Shown: positions 32,795-45,354 of the stretch, one piece after another
How positions within the stretch are numbered: the first letter of the stretch is position 1
Layout: the number at the start of each line of letters is the position of its first letter
Source: Porphyra umbilicalis
Lineage: Eukaryota > Rhodophyta > Bangiophyceae > Bangiales > Bangiaceae
DNA: 64,000 nt
Reading direction: 5' to 3'
NCBI GenBank assembly: GCA_002049455.2
Contig: KV918839.1
Coordinates: forward strand, 186,001-250,000
The notes under the pieces: model-generated
The model's database searches: none
Told to the model about the DNA's origin: nothing
Seen by the model: the letters and a program-made list of their open reading frames with translations, nothing else
Program-made: the position numbers and the translations under genes

Positions 32795-35226
32795 GGCACC
32801 CACAAAGTGCGCAGGTACAACACGCCACTGAATTGTATCACTCTGAGCAGCTGCACGACGAAGCATCCGCCTCACTGCACGTACCGAGGAGCCTGCGGCA
32901 GATCGGAGACGGATCGAGGGGGTTGCGAACGACGGCGACGCCGGCGTGGCGTCGGACGACGCCAGAAGGGTGGGCGAGGGCGTCGGTCTCGACCCGACTC
33001 GACGACCTGTGGCAAAGCCTCAGAGACGCCGCCCTCGCGGTCACGTTGGATCTTATGAGGCGAGCACACTGTTTTTCGACCCTCTCAGACGCACCGAGAG
33101 GGCGCATTGTGCGCGGTCCGCCCAACCTCTTTCGACTCAGTGTGCAGCTGCGCGCTGTCGTTTACGACTCATACGTGATGCGTTCCATGGAACACAGCGA
33201 TAGCCTCCCTGTCAGCTCTCGACAGCAATGCTGTGTCATCAAACTGTGTGCACGTATCTGATTGGGCAACGATAGCTTTTCGAACGGAAATTTGACCGGT
33301 ATCCACCTTCGTTGCTCGTTTTGATACGTGCTGAACGCTGGTGGCTTCTGGCAGTCCGGGGACGCCCGACATAGATTGATGTGTGACAAACCGTCCTGAC
33401 CGGTTCTGGCACGCTGCGAAACGACGAAGACACACCCGATTTCCTTGTGTGCGCGTCACTTGTAGCCTGCTTCAGCCGGGGCTACAAGCCCACGAATCTG
33501 GCCCGATTTACCTGGTACACCCCACGGGGCCAGCACGTGGGACTTGTAGCCCACGTTCTGGACCCCCCCCCCCCCAGATGACGTGCGTTCGGCCCTCCCC
33601 TCACGGCCGCCGCTCCGAATCGATGCCAGAAGGGAATCGGGCCTGCAGTACATGAAATTTAGCCTAGTACGCGTCTTAGTACACGTCTAGTATGCGCCCC
33701 ACTTTCCGGACGATCGACCTTGCGGCGTGCTGGTCTTGTGGAACGGTTTCAAGTGCGAATTTAGAAACAATCAATTCCAAATCGACTGGTGTGATGGACA
33801 TTCGAGTCCGTCGGCTCCTGCTGGCTGCAGCCGAAAGCGACGCCACAGTCGAGTCGGGCCACGTCTTCCTCCTTCTGCGGCGACGCCCCACGCCCCCCAG
33901 CCTTGTCCGAATGACCGGCTGGCCCCCTACGCTGCCCTGAGGCAGATGGCCGCCTCTCCGTCGCCGTTTCTGTACGACAGCACAAATTCGAGGATTCCTC
34001 AGTACGCCCGCAGCGCGATACGAGCGTACGCTGCGGGTATCATGGTGGGCCCAAGCTGCGCCCCCGAATGGAGTTCTTGCCCGGCTGTGCACAGCCTGCT
34101 GCATGGACCATCCAGGGAGGCTATCCTGGTTCGGCGAACGTGGCGCCAAGGGTTCAATTTCAGGCTGTCTGGCTCGGCAACGAGGCGCCGGCAACGAGGG
34201 GAGGGCGACGAATGCGTCGCCCTCATGGCATATGTTGAACCACGGTGTTTTACACCATTGGTGTGCGCCCGTGCTGAGCCCAGCAACCGAGCGCTCGAAG
34301 TCAGCCCTTTGACCGACAATCATTTACGTTAAATTCATCACAAAAACTCCGCCTCACACTGTCACACGAAGGGACAACCCACTGCGACCTTTTTAAGCTG
34401 AGAGCTCGTCACACGAAGCGTCACATGAACGAAGAAACTGCTATGGCGCGTGTCCCAAAAATGAGACATGCGCGTTTTCTGAAGGACTGACACATCACTG
34501 CACGGGGGCAGGCGGCGTGGGGTACGAGAAATTTCTCGACTGGCCTCCATGGAAAGAGCCTCTCCCGACGCGTGCTTGGCTGACAACTCCTTAATACCCG
34601 CCTGTGGGCCCTGTTCTGTGGACCTCTCAGATAGCCCCGATCTTGGAGCCAGTCTTTTTCAGGTTCTTGGAGTTATAGGTTTGCAACGCCAAAGCTCATG
34701 TGCTAACTGGAGCTTCGAAGAGGGGTGTCCCAAATCGTGTTTTCCTGACAGGGGGCTACATGGGGGTCTTTTTCACGTTTTTATTGGTAAGATGGTGCCC
34801 TTTTCTTCGTGCACAAACTGTCAGCACATGCCTGCTCTAGTATCTGTGCAGTTGATTGGGCCGCGTGATCGTCACCTGTCGAAGTTGCAATGAATGACAC
34901 TTTCCCCCATGATACGTCAGGATGTGCCACCTCTGCTAACACTGCACAGCGTTTTGTCCCCGATTCCTTAAAACTGAGAACTGCCAGATTCGAACTCGCC
35001 CACCGACGGTTCGCAGAACTGTCGCACATTGATCATGCGATCAAATTATGCCCACTTTTTGTAGATCTTGGAGACAAAGCCCGCAGTGGAGTTCAGAAGT
35101 GCTCGAAGACCATCTGCACCGATATTCAGTGGGAATCATCCTCACACCAGCACCTGCAGATTCGGCAATTGTCCGGCGAAGTTGCTGCCCCATGCTCATG
35201 AAAGATCATTCCGATTCGCTGGTTCT

Positions 35227-35340
35227 GATCGTTCTGCGTATCGTGATAAGAACTGTCTTGAAGTGGGAGTAAGATCATCCTGAGGATCGTGCTCAGGACT
35301 GTCCTGGCGTCGGAGTACAATCATCCTGGGGACCGTCGTC
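35227..35340. repeat. 46-bp tandem repeat, about 2.5 copies
   Basis: GATCRTYCTGMGKATCGTG-type units start at 35227, 35273 and 35319; the last is partial. Copies have diverged. Inside the TA-flanked element. Confidence 0.75.
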
Positions 35341-35746
35341 ATAGATGGAGTGAACGAGTGCGCAATATTGATCTAGATTCCTGTCTCAAGGACTCGATCG
35401 TAGATGATAGCCTGGACTACTTCGAGTGACGTCGTGAGGAGGGTCTGCCGAACCCGATCAGAAAGCAAGACCTGCCCATGGGGCGTCGCTCCTGGGCCTC
35501 GAAACGTGTGCAGAGGGAGCCTCAATGTGACTTGGTAGTCGTGCGACCGACACGCTGTTTCCCGGCGCAGAGGGGATGGGAACTGGGTAAACATGCGTCG
35601 GCTCGCACATCGAGAATACCGTGAAGTCCCGGACGCACCCAGTCCCGATTTATGAATGATTGGGTCTCCCACACGCGCAGTAAATTCGTCCTTAGCTCAG
35701 TGGCAATCTCGTCCCCTATCGTCCTAACTCAGCAGGTCCCGAACTC

Positions 35747-35812
35747 GCAATGCCCCGGTTCAATACTCGCAATGCCCCGGTTCAATACTCGCAATCCCCC
35801 GACTCAATACGT
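35747..35812. repeat. 22-bp tandem repeat, three copies
   Basis: CTCGCAATGCCCCGGTTCAATA-like unit three times in a row. The third copy carries three substitutions. Confidence 0.85.
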
Positions 35813-36458
35813 ATCAGATGCACTCGCACCACAGACTCAAGCGCATGAGCGATATGTCAGATTCCACGATGGGCATTGGTCTAAGCGGAGAGAGTGTCAA
35901 AAGGATTTTGTTCACACTGTTGACGGTATAGGAAGACATTTTGTTTGCGGAAGAGGCAGTCAGACTATCAGTTGAACAAGTTCTCACATTTTTTCGAATG
36001 ACAGTCCCCGAGATGATCTGTGGGTCAGGATGGCACTGCTTCTGGAACGATCCCAGAATCAGTCCCGAAGATGATCCGTTGATCGAATCCAGAAACTGTA
36101 GTGATGAACTGCCGAACCACAGAGGTCACTCGAGAATCAGGCAATCTGAAATTTCGGATTTTCGCTGATCCACGGAACTGTTGTGCACATGATCCTCCGA
36201 ATCATGCTGAGGCCATCTCACAAAAACTTTGCATGGCCATCTCAAAACATTCTTTCGGGTCTACTCGTTATAGATTTACAAGCCGGCAAATTTAGAACTA
36301 TCCCGGCGATGAAATTCCGACCCGCAGTGTGTCAGGGGCTGTTCTGGAATCACAGTGGGACCGAGTGGGTCACATTACATTATCGGACCGTTGCAGAAGG
36401 CCAGTGGGCCGAGAGAAAAAGAAAAACCCGCCATGTCTCATTTTTGGGACACGCACGA

Positions 36459-38279
36459 TAAGAAAGGGCCTGATGCTGTCGCCGCCAGTCACAGAGACAG
36501 AATTGGGGCCTGGATAGAGACAAGTTGATCTTCAAATAATAAAATTACTGGTGTCAACTCTTGCGCCTTCGCCGGAACTAAATTTGGGTGCAGCGCGGTG
36601 CATCCTGGGGTTGTCAACATACGCGGCGCGGCCGCGGGAGAGAGTGGACGAGCCGGTTGGGGGGACGCGACCGTCGCTGCAGGGTGCAGGCCAACAGAAT
36701 GCCGATCAGAATGGCCTGTTCGGGAACAGGCAAACAAACGCTGATCTGTTGCGCCTCCTGTTCGGACAACAAAGCCCGAACGGATTGCGATTCTGTTCGG
36801 CGCCGCTGTTGCCCTCTCTCGTGGGAGGTCCAGGCACGTGCCAGGACATGGTTCGAGTAACGGCAGACATCCGTGAAAAAACCAAGAAGAACGAGAATGG
36901 GGAAGCTTAGACGGCTTCCAGCAGAAACTTTAAGGCAGATGCCCAGGACTGTCTGCCTTCTGAGAGCAACTCAAAACAAATGCGTAGTTTCGCCCGTGTT
37001 CTCACAAGGTCGACGGCTGAGCAATCTCCCACCGGGACCTCAGTGCGACAGGCAGCTGCATGGCCGCCTTCCACCTCACGCTCGCAGCCACCCACCTCAC
37101 ATGTGCCCGTCTTCGACTTGAACGTCTGACGGACGTCAGCGCCACCTGTCTGACTGCACGCTACCCCTCCCTCCTCCCCCACTCTCTTTTACTCTTTCTC
37201 TCTCCCTCTCCCTCCCTGGTAGCCTATCACCCCTACCTTGCCTTCCCAACCGCTTGGTAAATGCGTCGTCTCCGAGCGCGCTTCTCCTGCGCCCACCGTA
37301 CGTTCGCTGTCTCCCTCTCCGCGCTCGCATGCATCCCCCCCGCGCCCCCGCATGCCTTCCCCTTCCCCCCCTCCCTCCCCCTCCACTTGTGCCGACTAGT
37401 TCTTGCCACAAGACCGTGGAACGGTGACGCAGCTGTCCCTTTTCCCGCACGTGGCGTCATGGCGGTTTCTCTTGAGGAACAGGTTGACCGGTGTGACCAC
37501 GGACGCGCTGACATGCTCCTTTCTCCAGCGAGTGCTTTGTTACTTCTCTTGGGCACTACGTGTCGCTATATGGTACTTTTGACGTGTATGTGTCTGCTTC
37601 AGTTTGGGTCGGCACATTGAGGCGTGTGTTGGTAGCTCTCAATAAAAAGAATATTGTTTTTTTGTGTGGATGCAACGGGGAGGCGCTTTCTGCTTGTCCG
37701 ACGGTCAGCGAATCAGCACATGAAATTTGAAACCTGGCTGCGAGGACTTTCATGCAGGGACTGCACAGTTTCTGAGTAAGCCGTTTTTGGTTGGGCTGCT
37801 AATCATGGCGGTCGCGGCCGCTTTCCTCTGCTGATCCGCCCGTTTCTTTCGAAATCTCGCGATCCAGGTCCGTGCATCCGAACGGGACTGGAACAGAATC
37901 GCGTTTGTTGAGGGCTTGTTCGGGAACAGGCGCCTGAACAGAATGGCGGTTGGTTGAGGCTGTTTCCTTCAGCGACGCACCCGCGGCGTGGCCCCGCGCT
38001 GTGGGCGCTGGGCGCTGGCCCCTGTTGCTGCAAGGTCGCGTCAGCTCATGTAGGACTCAAGGATCTCAATCACATTGCAAAATTTTGCAGTTGGGTTCCT
38101 CTGAGGAGCTCTGTGAGCGCTCGAAGCCTGTGGCTGACTCTCTGAGCGTCCATCACGTGGCGTCCACAGCGGGCGCCAAGCGCTCCTCTGCCGGGCAGCT
38201 GGGATTTACTCTCTGATAGAACTCCTAGGGTGTAGAGGGAGTGTATCGATGGTGATGCACACGTGCACGGTGTCCCCCG
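36459..38279. other. Intergenic, no gene recognised
   Basis: Contains CTGTTCGGGAACAGG-type palindromic words near 36716 and 37917 in related, oppositely oriented surroundings (about 36690-36810 and 37890-37960). A short plus-strand frame at 37261-37620 is followed by AATAAA at 37641, but its composition gives no support for a gene. Confidence 0.4.
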
Positions 38280-39490
38280 CCCCACCCACCTACTACTGTC
38301 GCCGCCCCTGGCTGCCGCCGCCCCCGCGGCGGCGACCACGATACCTCGCTGCCCCCCCCCCCCGCAGCGGTTGCCGCCTTCCCCCGCTGCCTCCGTCCCC
38401 CGCTGCCGCCGCCCCTGGCTGCCGCAGCCCCCGCGGCGCGGCCGCCCCTGGCTGCCTCCGCTGCCGCCCCAGGCTGCAACCGCTGCCGCCCCAGGCTGCC
38501 ACCGCCGCCGTCCCCAGCCGCGACGCCCCCGGCTGCCGCTGCCACCGGGTGCCGCCGCCGCTCCCTCCCGCTACCCCCGCCGCCGCCCCTGGCCGCCGCC
38601 GCCCCCAGCTGCCGAGACCGCGGGCTGCCGCACCCGGCCGACGCCTGACCTCACAGCCGCCGCCGCTGCCCCGGGCCGCCATCTTAGGCCCCACAGGCTG
38701 ATACCGCCGCCGCCGCCGCTCCCGGCCACCGCCGCCGCCGCCCCCGGCCGCCGCCGCCGCCGCCGCCGCCCCCTGCCGCCGCCGCCCCTGCGTGCCTTCG
38801 CCGCAGCTCCCGGCTGCCGCCGCTGACGGCGCCGCACCCTGCCGCCGCCACTCCTGCCTGCCGCCGTCGCCGCCACCCTGGGCTGCCGCCGCCCCAGCTC
38901 CCGGCTGCCGCCTCCGTGACACCGAGCGGCGGCCGCCGTTGCCGCCGCCCGCTGCAGCCGCCGCCTGTGCGTGCCGCTGCCGCCCTCGGCCGCCGATGCC
39001 GCCGCCGCTGTCGCCCCCTGCCACTCCGGCCCCTGCCTGACACTGCGGCCGCCGCCGCCGCCGCCCCCTGCCGCCTCGGCCGACCGTGCCTGCGGCTGCC
39101 CCCGTCGCCACCGCCGCCGCCGCCGCCCCTGCTGCTGCCGCCCCGCCTGCCGCCGCCGCCGCCGTCCCAGCCTGCCGCCACCGCCGCCCCCGCCGCCGCT
39201 TCCCCTGCCTTCCGCCATCGCCGCCCCCTGCCGCCGCCGCTCCCGCCTGCCGCCGCCGCCACCGCCGCTGCCGCCGCCCCTACCTGGCGCCGCCGCCACT
39301 TCCGGCCGCCGCCGTCGCCGCCGTCCGCTTCCGCCGCCGCCGCCGCCCCTGCCGCGGCCGTCGCTGCCGCCCCCTGCAGCCGCCGCCTCTGCCGCCGCCG
39401 CTGCCGCCGCCGCAGCTGCCACCGCCCCCTGCCGCCGCCGCCCCTGCCTGCTGCCGCCGCCGCCCCCGGTTGCTGCCACCGAGGCCCCCG
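38280..39490. repeat. CCG-rich array, left part (C-rich on plus strand)
   Basis: Interrupted (CCGCCGCCCC) and GCTGCCGCCG repeats for 1.2 kb. All six frames are nearly open, giving Pro/Ala/Arg ORFs plus and Gly/Arg/Ala ORFs minus, none of which I call. It stops abruptly at the CACTA terminus and resumes on the other side at 45637. Confidence 0.85.
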
Positions 39491-39518
39491 CCCTACAAGG
39501 AAGTAACCCGCGATATCG
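39491..39518 (+). repeat. CACTA left terminal inverted repeat
   Basis: Begins CCCTACAAGGAAGTAACCCG; pairs with 45609-45636. Confidence 0.85.
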
Positions 39519-39843
39519 GGGGCAATTTGGGGGCTGGAAATCGCGGGTAGGACACCCCCCTCACATGCCCTGAGCGAGGGTGCGGACCTCCACTCGTTTC
39601 CTCTGTGCCGCACTGGGAGGCGCGCTCAACCCGCGATATCGAGGGTCAGAGCCGATCACAATCGCGGGTTAACCCACGATTCCAACCCGCGATGCATTGC
39701 ACTTCGATTCGCTCACAAGCAACCACGTGTTTCATTGATTGGCTCAGCAAGCGTCTCAAGGTGCATGGTCAGCCTTTGATTTTCAACTGCATCTCACGTC
39801 CCCAGCACAAATGGTCACATGAAATCGCTCGACCGTTTACAGT

Positions 39844-40332
39844 TTATCTGATGAGACCGAACATTTCCTCGGCTGTACGCGCGCCAGGCGTGGCCGCGCT
39901 CGCACCTGTCGCGCCAGCGCCCGCGGCTGCACCCCCACCGCCGCACCGTGGCGCGGCCGCACCACCACCCGCCCCGCTCCCACTGCCCGAGCCAACGCCC
40001 GCAATACCGGGTGCCCTGCGCGCCGTCGAGACGGCGGCGGCATCACCGACCTCGGCGCCAGAGCCAGTATCGGCGTCGTTGATTGGTGGGCCTGCTCGGG
40101 TCGACTCAGCGCCAGTCGCCCCGACGCCTGCGCTGGTCCCATGACCGCCGACGGCGGCTCTTGGAGCCGCCTTACAGCTGCACCGCGCCCAGGCGGCCTT
40201 GTTGTTGATGGCCCTGGATAGCAGGGCGCAGGCTTCCCACGACCGGACACAGGCCGCCAAGCGTGGCTCGTGGTGCTCCACGTAGACCACCGCCAGCGCT
40301 ATATCCTCCTCCTCTTGATGTCCCCATGTGTG
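39844..40332 (-). pseudogene. In-frame continuation beyond the stop of the second CACTA gene
   Basis: Directly after the TGA at 40333 the same frame reads on protein-like: EEEDIALAVVYVEHHEPRLA, then ACVRSWEACALLSRAINN, and becomes Ala/Gly-rich before ending EEMFGLIR at 39844. This suggests that the ancestral protein was longer and that the copy carries a stop, or that the stop is a sequence error. Confidence 0.4.
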
Positions 40333-41547
40333 TCAGACCACAAAGTACTCCTTCACCGCCGCCCGCACGAGACCGCGGACGAACCGCTCCTGATCTAAGG
40401 GGATACCAATCGCATCGTTGCCGTACACGGCCATTTTGTTAAGCGGTGGGGGGGGCGCTTCCAGCGTCCGCGCAGCCGCGCCTGGGTCCGCGGGGAGATC
40501 AAACCCGCACCGGCCGCTCGTGTGGGCTCGCCCTCTTCTCATCGGCTGGCAATAGGCGCGCGCCGCGCCCCCCCCCGTCGGTGAATTTGATGCCGCCGGT
40601 CGCGACGGGCGCGGCGGGTGCACGCGCCTTCGAGATACGGCCGGTGGTGTGGTGGGCGCCACGGTACGATCCAGCGTGCTGGAAGAGGCTTCGCTCAACG
40701 AAGAGTCCGGATTGAGCGCTAGGCGCCGGCTGGCTGGCGACGCGCACGAGGGGGGCGGTCCTGATCCCGTCACCACCCTCGGTCGAGGCACATTTGCCGC
40801 GGTCGTACTTAATCCAGCCGCGGCGTTCGGGCCAGCCCCGGTCACAATGGGAACGCCCGACCGACGGGAAGCCAGCGGCCTTGGCCTGTCCGAAAAAATA
40901 TGGCGTGAAGAAAGATCGCCATTCAGACCACCCGCCCGATCGGAAACCGTAGCCATCTTTGGGATTCCGGTTGGACGAGTACTTCCCGGCGATGGCTCTG
41001 CTCTTGAGGACGAGGCCCTCGCGGGGGGGGGGCGTGTCAACCCGCCGAGAGGCGGGGGCACCGGAATGGGTCCTGGCGGCGGCCGGGGAGGTGCCTCGCC
41101 GGTTGGGCGGGGCACGTCGGGGCCTCAATGGTGAGGAAGACGGTGACGGGGGAGGTCGAGGAGGTGGTGGAGGCGCGGGCGCCGGGGTGGACACGCGCCG
41201 CCGTGACGAGCGTCTTGGTGGAGCACGTCGCAGGGACGGAAGAGCGCTACTTTCGCGCATCTCGTCACCATCGATGTCTTGCAAGACATTTAGCGCCGCG
41301 GCAACTGCCACAGCGGCGGCGACATCACCATCAAAGTCTAGATACAAGAAAACATACAAGAGACATGAATAGTTTGTCAGCGTTATCAGGCTGCCAAACC
41401 AAGATGTGTGCACGTGCCATGCATCGATCACAGCAAGCACGAAGGGCGGACGCCACATAGACACGATCCGCACAGACACACAACATCATGAGCACTCCGC
41501 AACGTACCTGCTCGAGCCTCCGCGCGCGTCCGCTTCCTAGCTACCAT
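40333..41547 (-). CDS. Second gene of the CACTA element, spliced, unknown function
   Basis: Exon 1 (41547-41508) encodes MVARKRTRAEARA and ends in G before GTACGT. Exon 2 starts at 41337 after a pyrimidine-rich acceptor (GTTTTCTTGTATCTAG), restoring the frame as D-FDGDVAAAVAVAAALNVLQD. The intron is 170 nt. The protein is basic and Pro/Ser/Arg-rich. At a C run near 41024 the reading must change frame to continue as ARASSSRAEPSPGSTRPTGI and on to NKMAVYGNDAIGIPLDQERF and VRGLVRAAVKEYFVV. The homopolymer may hold an indel or sequencing error. CACTA elements commonly carry a second, DNA-binding-type protein beside the transposase. That role is inferred from position; no family is recognised. Confidence 0.55.
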
Positions 41548-42381
41548 GATGATCAAAAGCGAAGTAAAGGACGGACGGGGCCGCGACTCACCGCGCCGCG
41601 TGGGGTGGGCTTGGGCGGCAAAGAGGAGGAGAAAGGTGCATAGAGGAACCAACTTAGATGCAAAGTCGACCCGCGAATCCAGAGCACAAACGTGTGTGCG
41701 TGGGACGTGTAAAATGAAGGGGAGTGTAAAAGGAGTCGTGAGCTCGTGCCAGAAGATGACAAAGGGATCCGGGCAGGCGTACCGGCGTGGCAAGGACGAA
41801 AAGAGGGGATGAATGGCGTACGGCGGGATCGTGACAGCGAGAGAAGACGGGTGGCCTGTGTACTCGTGGTACGAGTGCCTCGTTGCCTGCACCGTCGACG
41901 ACGGCTGCCGTTCCGCTGTGCCGCCAGCGTGTAGGCTGGGGCCACCTAGGTACTTTGACCAACAATTTGATACGTGATTGTTCTAATTTCTCCCATTAAG
42001 GAAGAGTCTTAGGTTGCCGTGAGCACTCGTGGAGCGGACTCCGCTGAGATTGTTTATAGATTGATGTTTCCAGGTTTTGCCAGACTTTCCCAAACAGATG
42101 CCGCGCGTCGTCACTTTACCAATCGGTTCAGGTGCTCACTCTCACTTCGGGAAGGCGTCGACTTTCTCGCTTGCCCAAACTGCACCCATGCGCTCCCTCG
42201 CCGCATGCTCCCGCTACGCTAGCAACAGAAATACACGCCCCTCAAAAGCCTGCCTGAGCACCAGGCTGGAAGCCTTGTGCCTGACGTCCATTAGCGCGCG
42301 GAGAGACAGAGAAAAAAAAGGGAATCAGCGCTCCTCCGAGATGGGCTCGCGATCAAACAAAACGAAATGCAACCCTTCCCT

Positions 42382-45118
42382 CTATAGGGTCCCCACCACA
42401 GCTTCCATCGCTCCTGCCGGCGCGTAGTAGCGGACGCCATCAGCGCTTTTGAAGCAGTCAATACCGAACCGCGTGGCCGGGCAACCGCTTCGGCCAGCCC
42501 GGTCCTCCGTAGATTTCACCCGAGCCACGTAGGCGAACGCCCGCGCCCTTCCATCGACAAACACCAACGCGTAGTGCAGCACGGCGCCGTACGTTGTGAC
42601 AGGCACGTCTACGACCCGACCATCTCGCCGCCGCCTCCTTTCGGTGGAATCAATTCGCAGAAGGTAATTTCTTCGGCGGTGCTCGATAGAGTCCGACCCC
42701 ATCGGCTTCGATCCCGCAATTTTAACGCTGGTCAGCTTGAGTAGGAAGCACTTCATGGCCAGGATGGAGGTGGGCACCTCGTCGACCCCTTCCGCCGCAA
42801 GAGCTGCTCGCATGGCGGTGAGCTCCGCGCCGGTGAGCTGCATCTCTTTGCAGCGAGGTGGCAGCAACGAAATTGTCCAGCGCCACTCGTCCCCTGCATC
42901 ACCAGCCGGAAGACGCACGCACCCACGCGGGGCGGTATCGCGCCTCGGTGACTTGCCGGTGGCGGCAGCCCACTCAGCCGGCAGATGGTTCTGCCCAAAC
43001 GAGGACACCAGCTCAGCCTGAACACGCCGCGTCACAGCATTGGTGAGGTTGGCACTCGGGTGTGAGTGGGAGTGGATGAGGGTGCCCAACTCCCCTATCT
43101 TGCGCTCAGCGGGGAATTGCCAGGACGCCCACGCCGGCCCGCACGCACGCATACTGGGAACAATGTCCAGTACTGCCGCGATGACCGACCTGCAGAGCGG
43201 CAAGTGATCGTAGGTGCCGCGGTAAACGTTGGTGTAGTACAAGTGGACAAAGCGCTTCAGTCGCGCTTCCACTGTGAGCAGCTCAGGCGATGATATGCCC
43301 CGGGGACGGAAGAGGACCCGGCAGGCCTTGCACAGCGCCATGAGCATCTCGTAGTACAAGTCCGGAATTCGACCAACAAGTTGGACTTTTGCAACAGCAG
43401 ATGCATGACGTCGTACGGTGCAGCCGCTGGCCCAATGCTCCACAGGTGCGTCAAATGAGGATATGCCGCCCGCATCTCGTCAGACGGGGCAAAGAACAAA
43501 GAGCGTCCTTTGATTCCCGACTTCTTCGAGAGCCCAGTCTGGTACGCCACGGAGCGTCCAGTCGCTCGGGCCTCCTCAATTGCATCCGCATCCCGCTGGA
43601 AACTCTCGGCAGACCGCCGCGGCACAGTGCATTCGCTGATGGAGAATAGCACATCTCCGTTGGTTGGGTCCACCGGCGGGAAGTAGTGGTGGTTGCTGGC
43701 CGCGTGGTACACGCCATGAAATTCAGGCGCCCGACTTGGCGAATATCCGTTATACCCCGTGGCATTCAACAGAATATCGAACGCCGACATGTCGGCCGTA
43801 AATTGAAGGACGTGCGCCCGCAAAGTACAAGGCTCGGAAGACCCAGCAACTCGAACGCCCGGAATTCCTGGCGCCAGTCGACTCAGCTCATCAGCCAATG
43901 GGTGGAAGAACGACTCCAGGTCCACAGGTTGTCGCGGACCAGGAGTAATGGCCACGACAATCTGGCAGATGTTACGCGTCCGTACACCTGGGGACAGGTT
44001 AAGTACGGTCACGATAATCGGCCAGCCCTGAAATCCTCGTTGGCGCCACGCCTCAAAGCCGTCCGTAGACACACTCAGAGCTATGTCGGTATCTTCATCG
44101 AAGAGTCCCGCGCGCAACGCATCGAGAAAAGTCAGGCCGTCGTACCAGTCGTACAGACCCTCCCTCTGCGTGCCGTCTGAGTTTGTGGCAGCCGCACCCC
44201 GTGCTTCCTTCACGCTGGCCCTCATGTCAGGACCCAGAACTGGGTCACTGAGCATGTTGATGAGCCATGCAGTCAGGGGCCAGTACGTCATTTGGCGCGC
44301 AGGGCGCCCGCTTGCCGTGTACCGAGCAGTACCACAGGCGTCACAAGACGTCAGGAGCGACCGCTTGTGTGTGAATGCCACGCACCCATTCAGACAGCAG
44401 TCCACTTGGCGCTTCTCGACGTTCACGCTCGCCTCGATGAACGTTCGCATGAGAAACGGAGTTCGGTACTTTGCTTGGCATCCGCTCAGCTTAAGCAGAT
44501 CCGCAAATGCGTCTTCCGTAAGCCCATGGTTCACAGCGGAAGTGAACAGCGCGAAGTCGTTGACACACTCACCAAATTGAGCCACCGGCAGCTGCACCTC
44601 ATTGGAGCTGACAGCGTCCTGCATGACCGGCTCCGGTGGCCAAATGAGATCCACAGCTTCGGCAACGTGCTCAGCGGGGTCCTCCACGACAAAAGCTGCT
44701 GGCGGCACAGTTGTGGAGTCGTCAGACTTCACATCTGTGCTCGCCATGCTGCTTCTATCGTCATCATCAGCCTGACCCACATCTTGGTCGGCACGAAGGG
44801 GACTATCCTCGCTGCGAGCAGCGGCCCCGTCTTCAGCCGTGCGGTCAGGTCCTGATGGACAATCCTCTCGCGCACCCCCCCCCCCCACCCCTCAAGGCCC
44901 CCAGACGGAGCAGCCCGAGACCCTGCCCCGTCCGTGCCCGTGTTATCTCCAGCGGGGCCACCGGCAAGGCCACCGCTGATGACACTACCTGTTGACAACC
45001 GACGTCTTTTGGACTGCTGATGCAAAAACCAGGTCCGCCTGGATACCATACAGGGAGGCTCTTCGCCGTTCGCGGTACAGTCATTGCAGTGGCAAAGACG
45101 GCCGGTGTCAGAAGGCAT
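42382..45118 (-). CDS. TNP2-like transposase of the CACTA element (two frame changes)
   Basis: Start at MPSDTGRLCHCNDCTANGE (ATG 45118), with the CxCxxC...RRTWFLHQ N-terminus typical of TNP2 proteins. After a 14-nt C run at about 44.88 kb the frame changes. The core then shows a CLNGCVAF...CDACG cluster, IALSVSTDGFEAWRQRGFQG and WPIIVTVLNLSPGVRTRN, with TPGPRQPVDLESFFHPLADE and PYDVMHLLL, the hallmarks of the Transposase_21/tnp2 family. Near 43.39 kb a second frame change joins to VQLVGRIPDLYYEMLMALCK, and the C-terminal domain (FPAERKIGELGTLIHSHSHP) follows to the stop at 42382. The first change may be a homopolymer artefact. With both, this copy would be inactive unless spliced. Function: excision and insertion of the element via the TIRs. 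Confidence 0.85.
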
Positions 45119-45346
45119 GTTGAGTTCGCACACGGACTGGACGGGGAGAATAGGATGGGGGGGGGGAGGAGCAAGGGACTGAGGGGTATGCGTGGTGTGG
45201 GAGTGGGAACTCGGGACGCAGCAGGCGGTAACGTCAAGGGGGGACGATGACGCTGCGTCTTTGAGTGGGAAGCACAAGACGGGGCAGCACGCTGCCGCGG
45301 GATGCGCGAGCCGAGCAACGCCGTCAACGCAGAACAGGGGCACCGA

Positions 45347-45354
45347 CTATATAG
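45347..45354 (-). promoter_or_regulatory. Candidate TATA box of the CACTA transposase gene
   Basis: CTATATAG lies 229 bp upstream of the transposase ATG at 45118, within the element's right subterminal region. Confidence 0.4.

Larger units (their letters stand above)
30543..34443. other. 3.9-kb gene-free stretch
   Basis: Ordinary composition with many short chance ORFs on both strands. It holds the hairpin at 31862-31920 and the 107-bp duplication at 32581-32794. Overlapping frames near 33.7-34.3 kb (215 codons minus, 201 codons plus) cannot be told apart, and neither shows a motif. Confidence 0.45.
34444..36458. mobile_element. Non-autonomous TA-flanked DNA transposon, 2.0 kb
   Basis: Inverted ends share GCGTGTCCCAAAAATGAGAC followed by ATG, preceded by TSGY at each extreme, and the match continues with changes for about 30 bp. 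Both ends abut TA (34442-34443 and 36459-36460), the target duplication of the Tc1/mariner superfamily. The 2015 bp between hold no transposase, only short frames (34549-34893 and 34890-35201 plus) without motifs and two small tandem repeats. Interpreted as a non-autonomous Tc1/mariner-type element. Confidence 0.75.

Noticed and set aside
35690-35775. tRNA-like A-box (TTAGCTCAGTGG) followed by GGTTCAATAC
   Set aside because: The spacing is wrong for a tRNA and no cloverleaf can be folded. It could be a SINE relic but the evidence is too thin.
37261-37660. Short plus-strand frame followed by AATAAA
   Set aside because: Composition is not protein-like, the start context is weak and AATAAA alone is common in this AT-richer patch.
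38249-39613. Overlapping 150-310-codon frames in the CCG array left of the CACTA element
   Set aside because: Same compositional artefact; frames on both strands are equally open.
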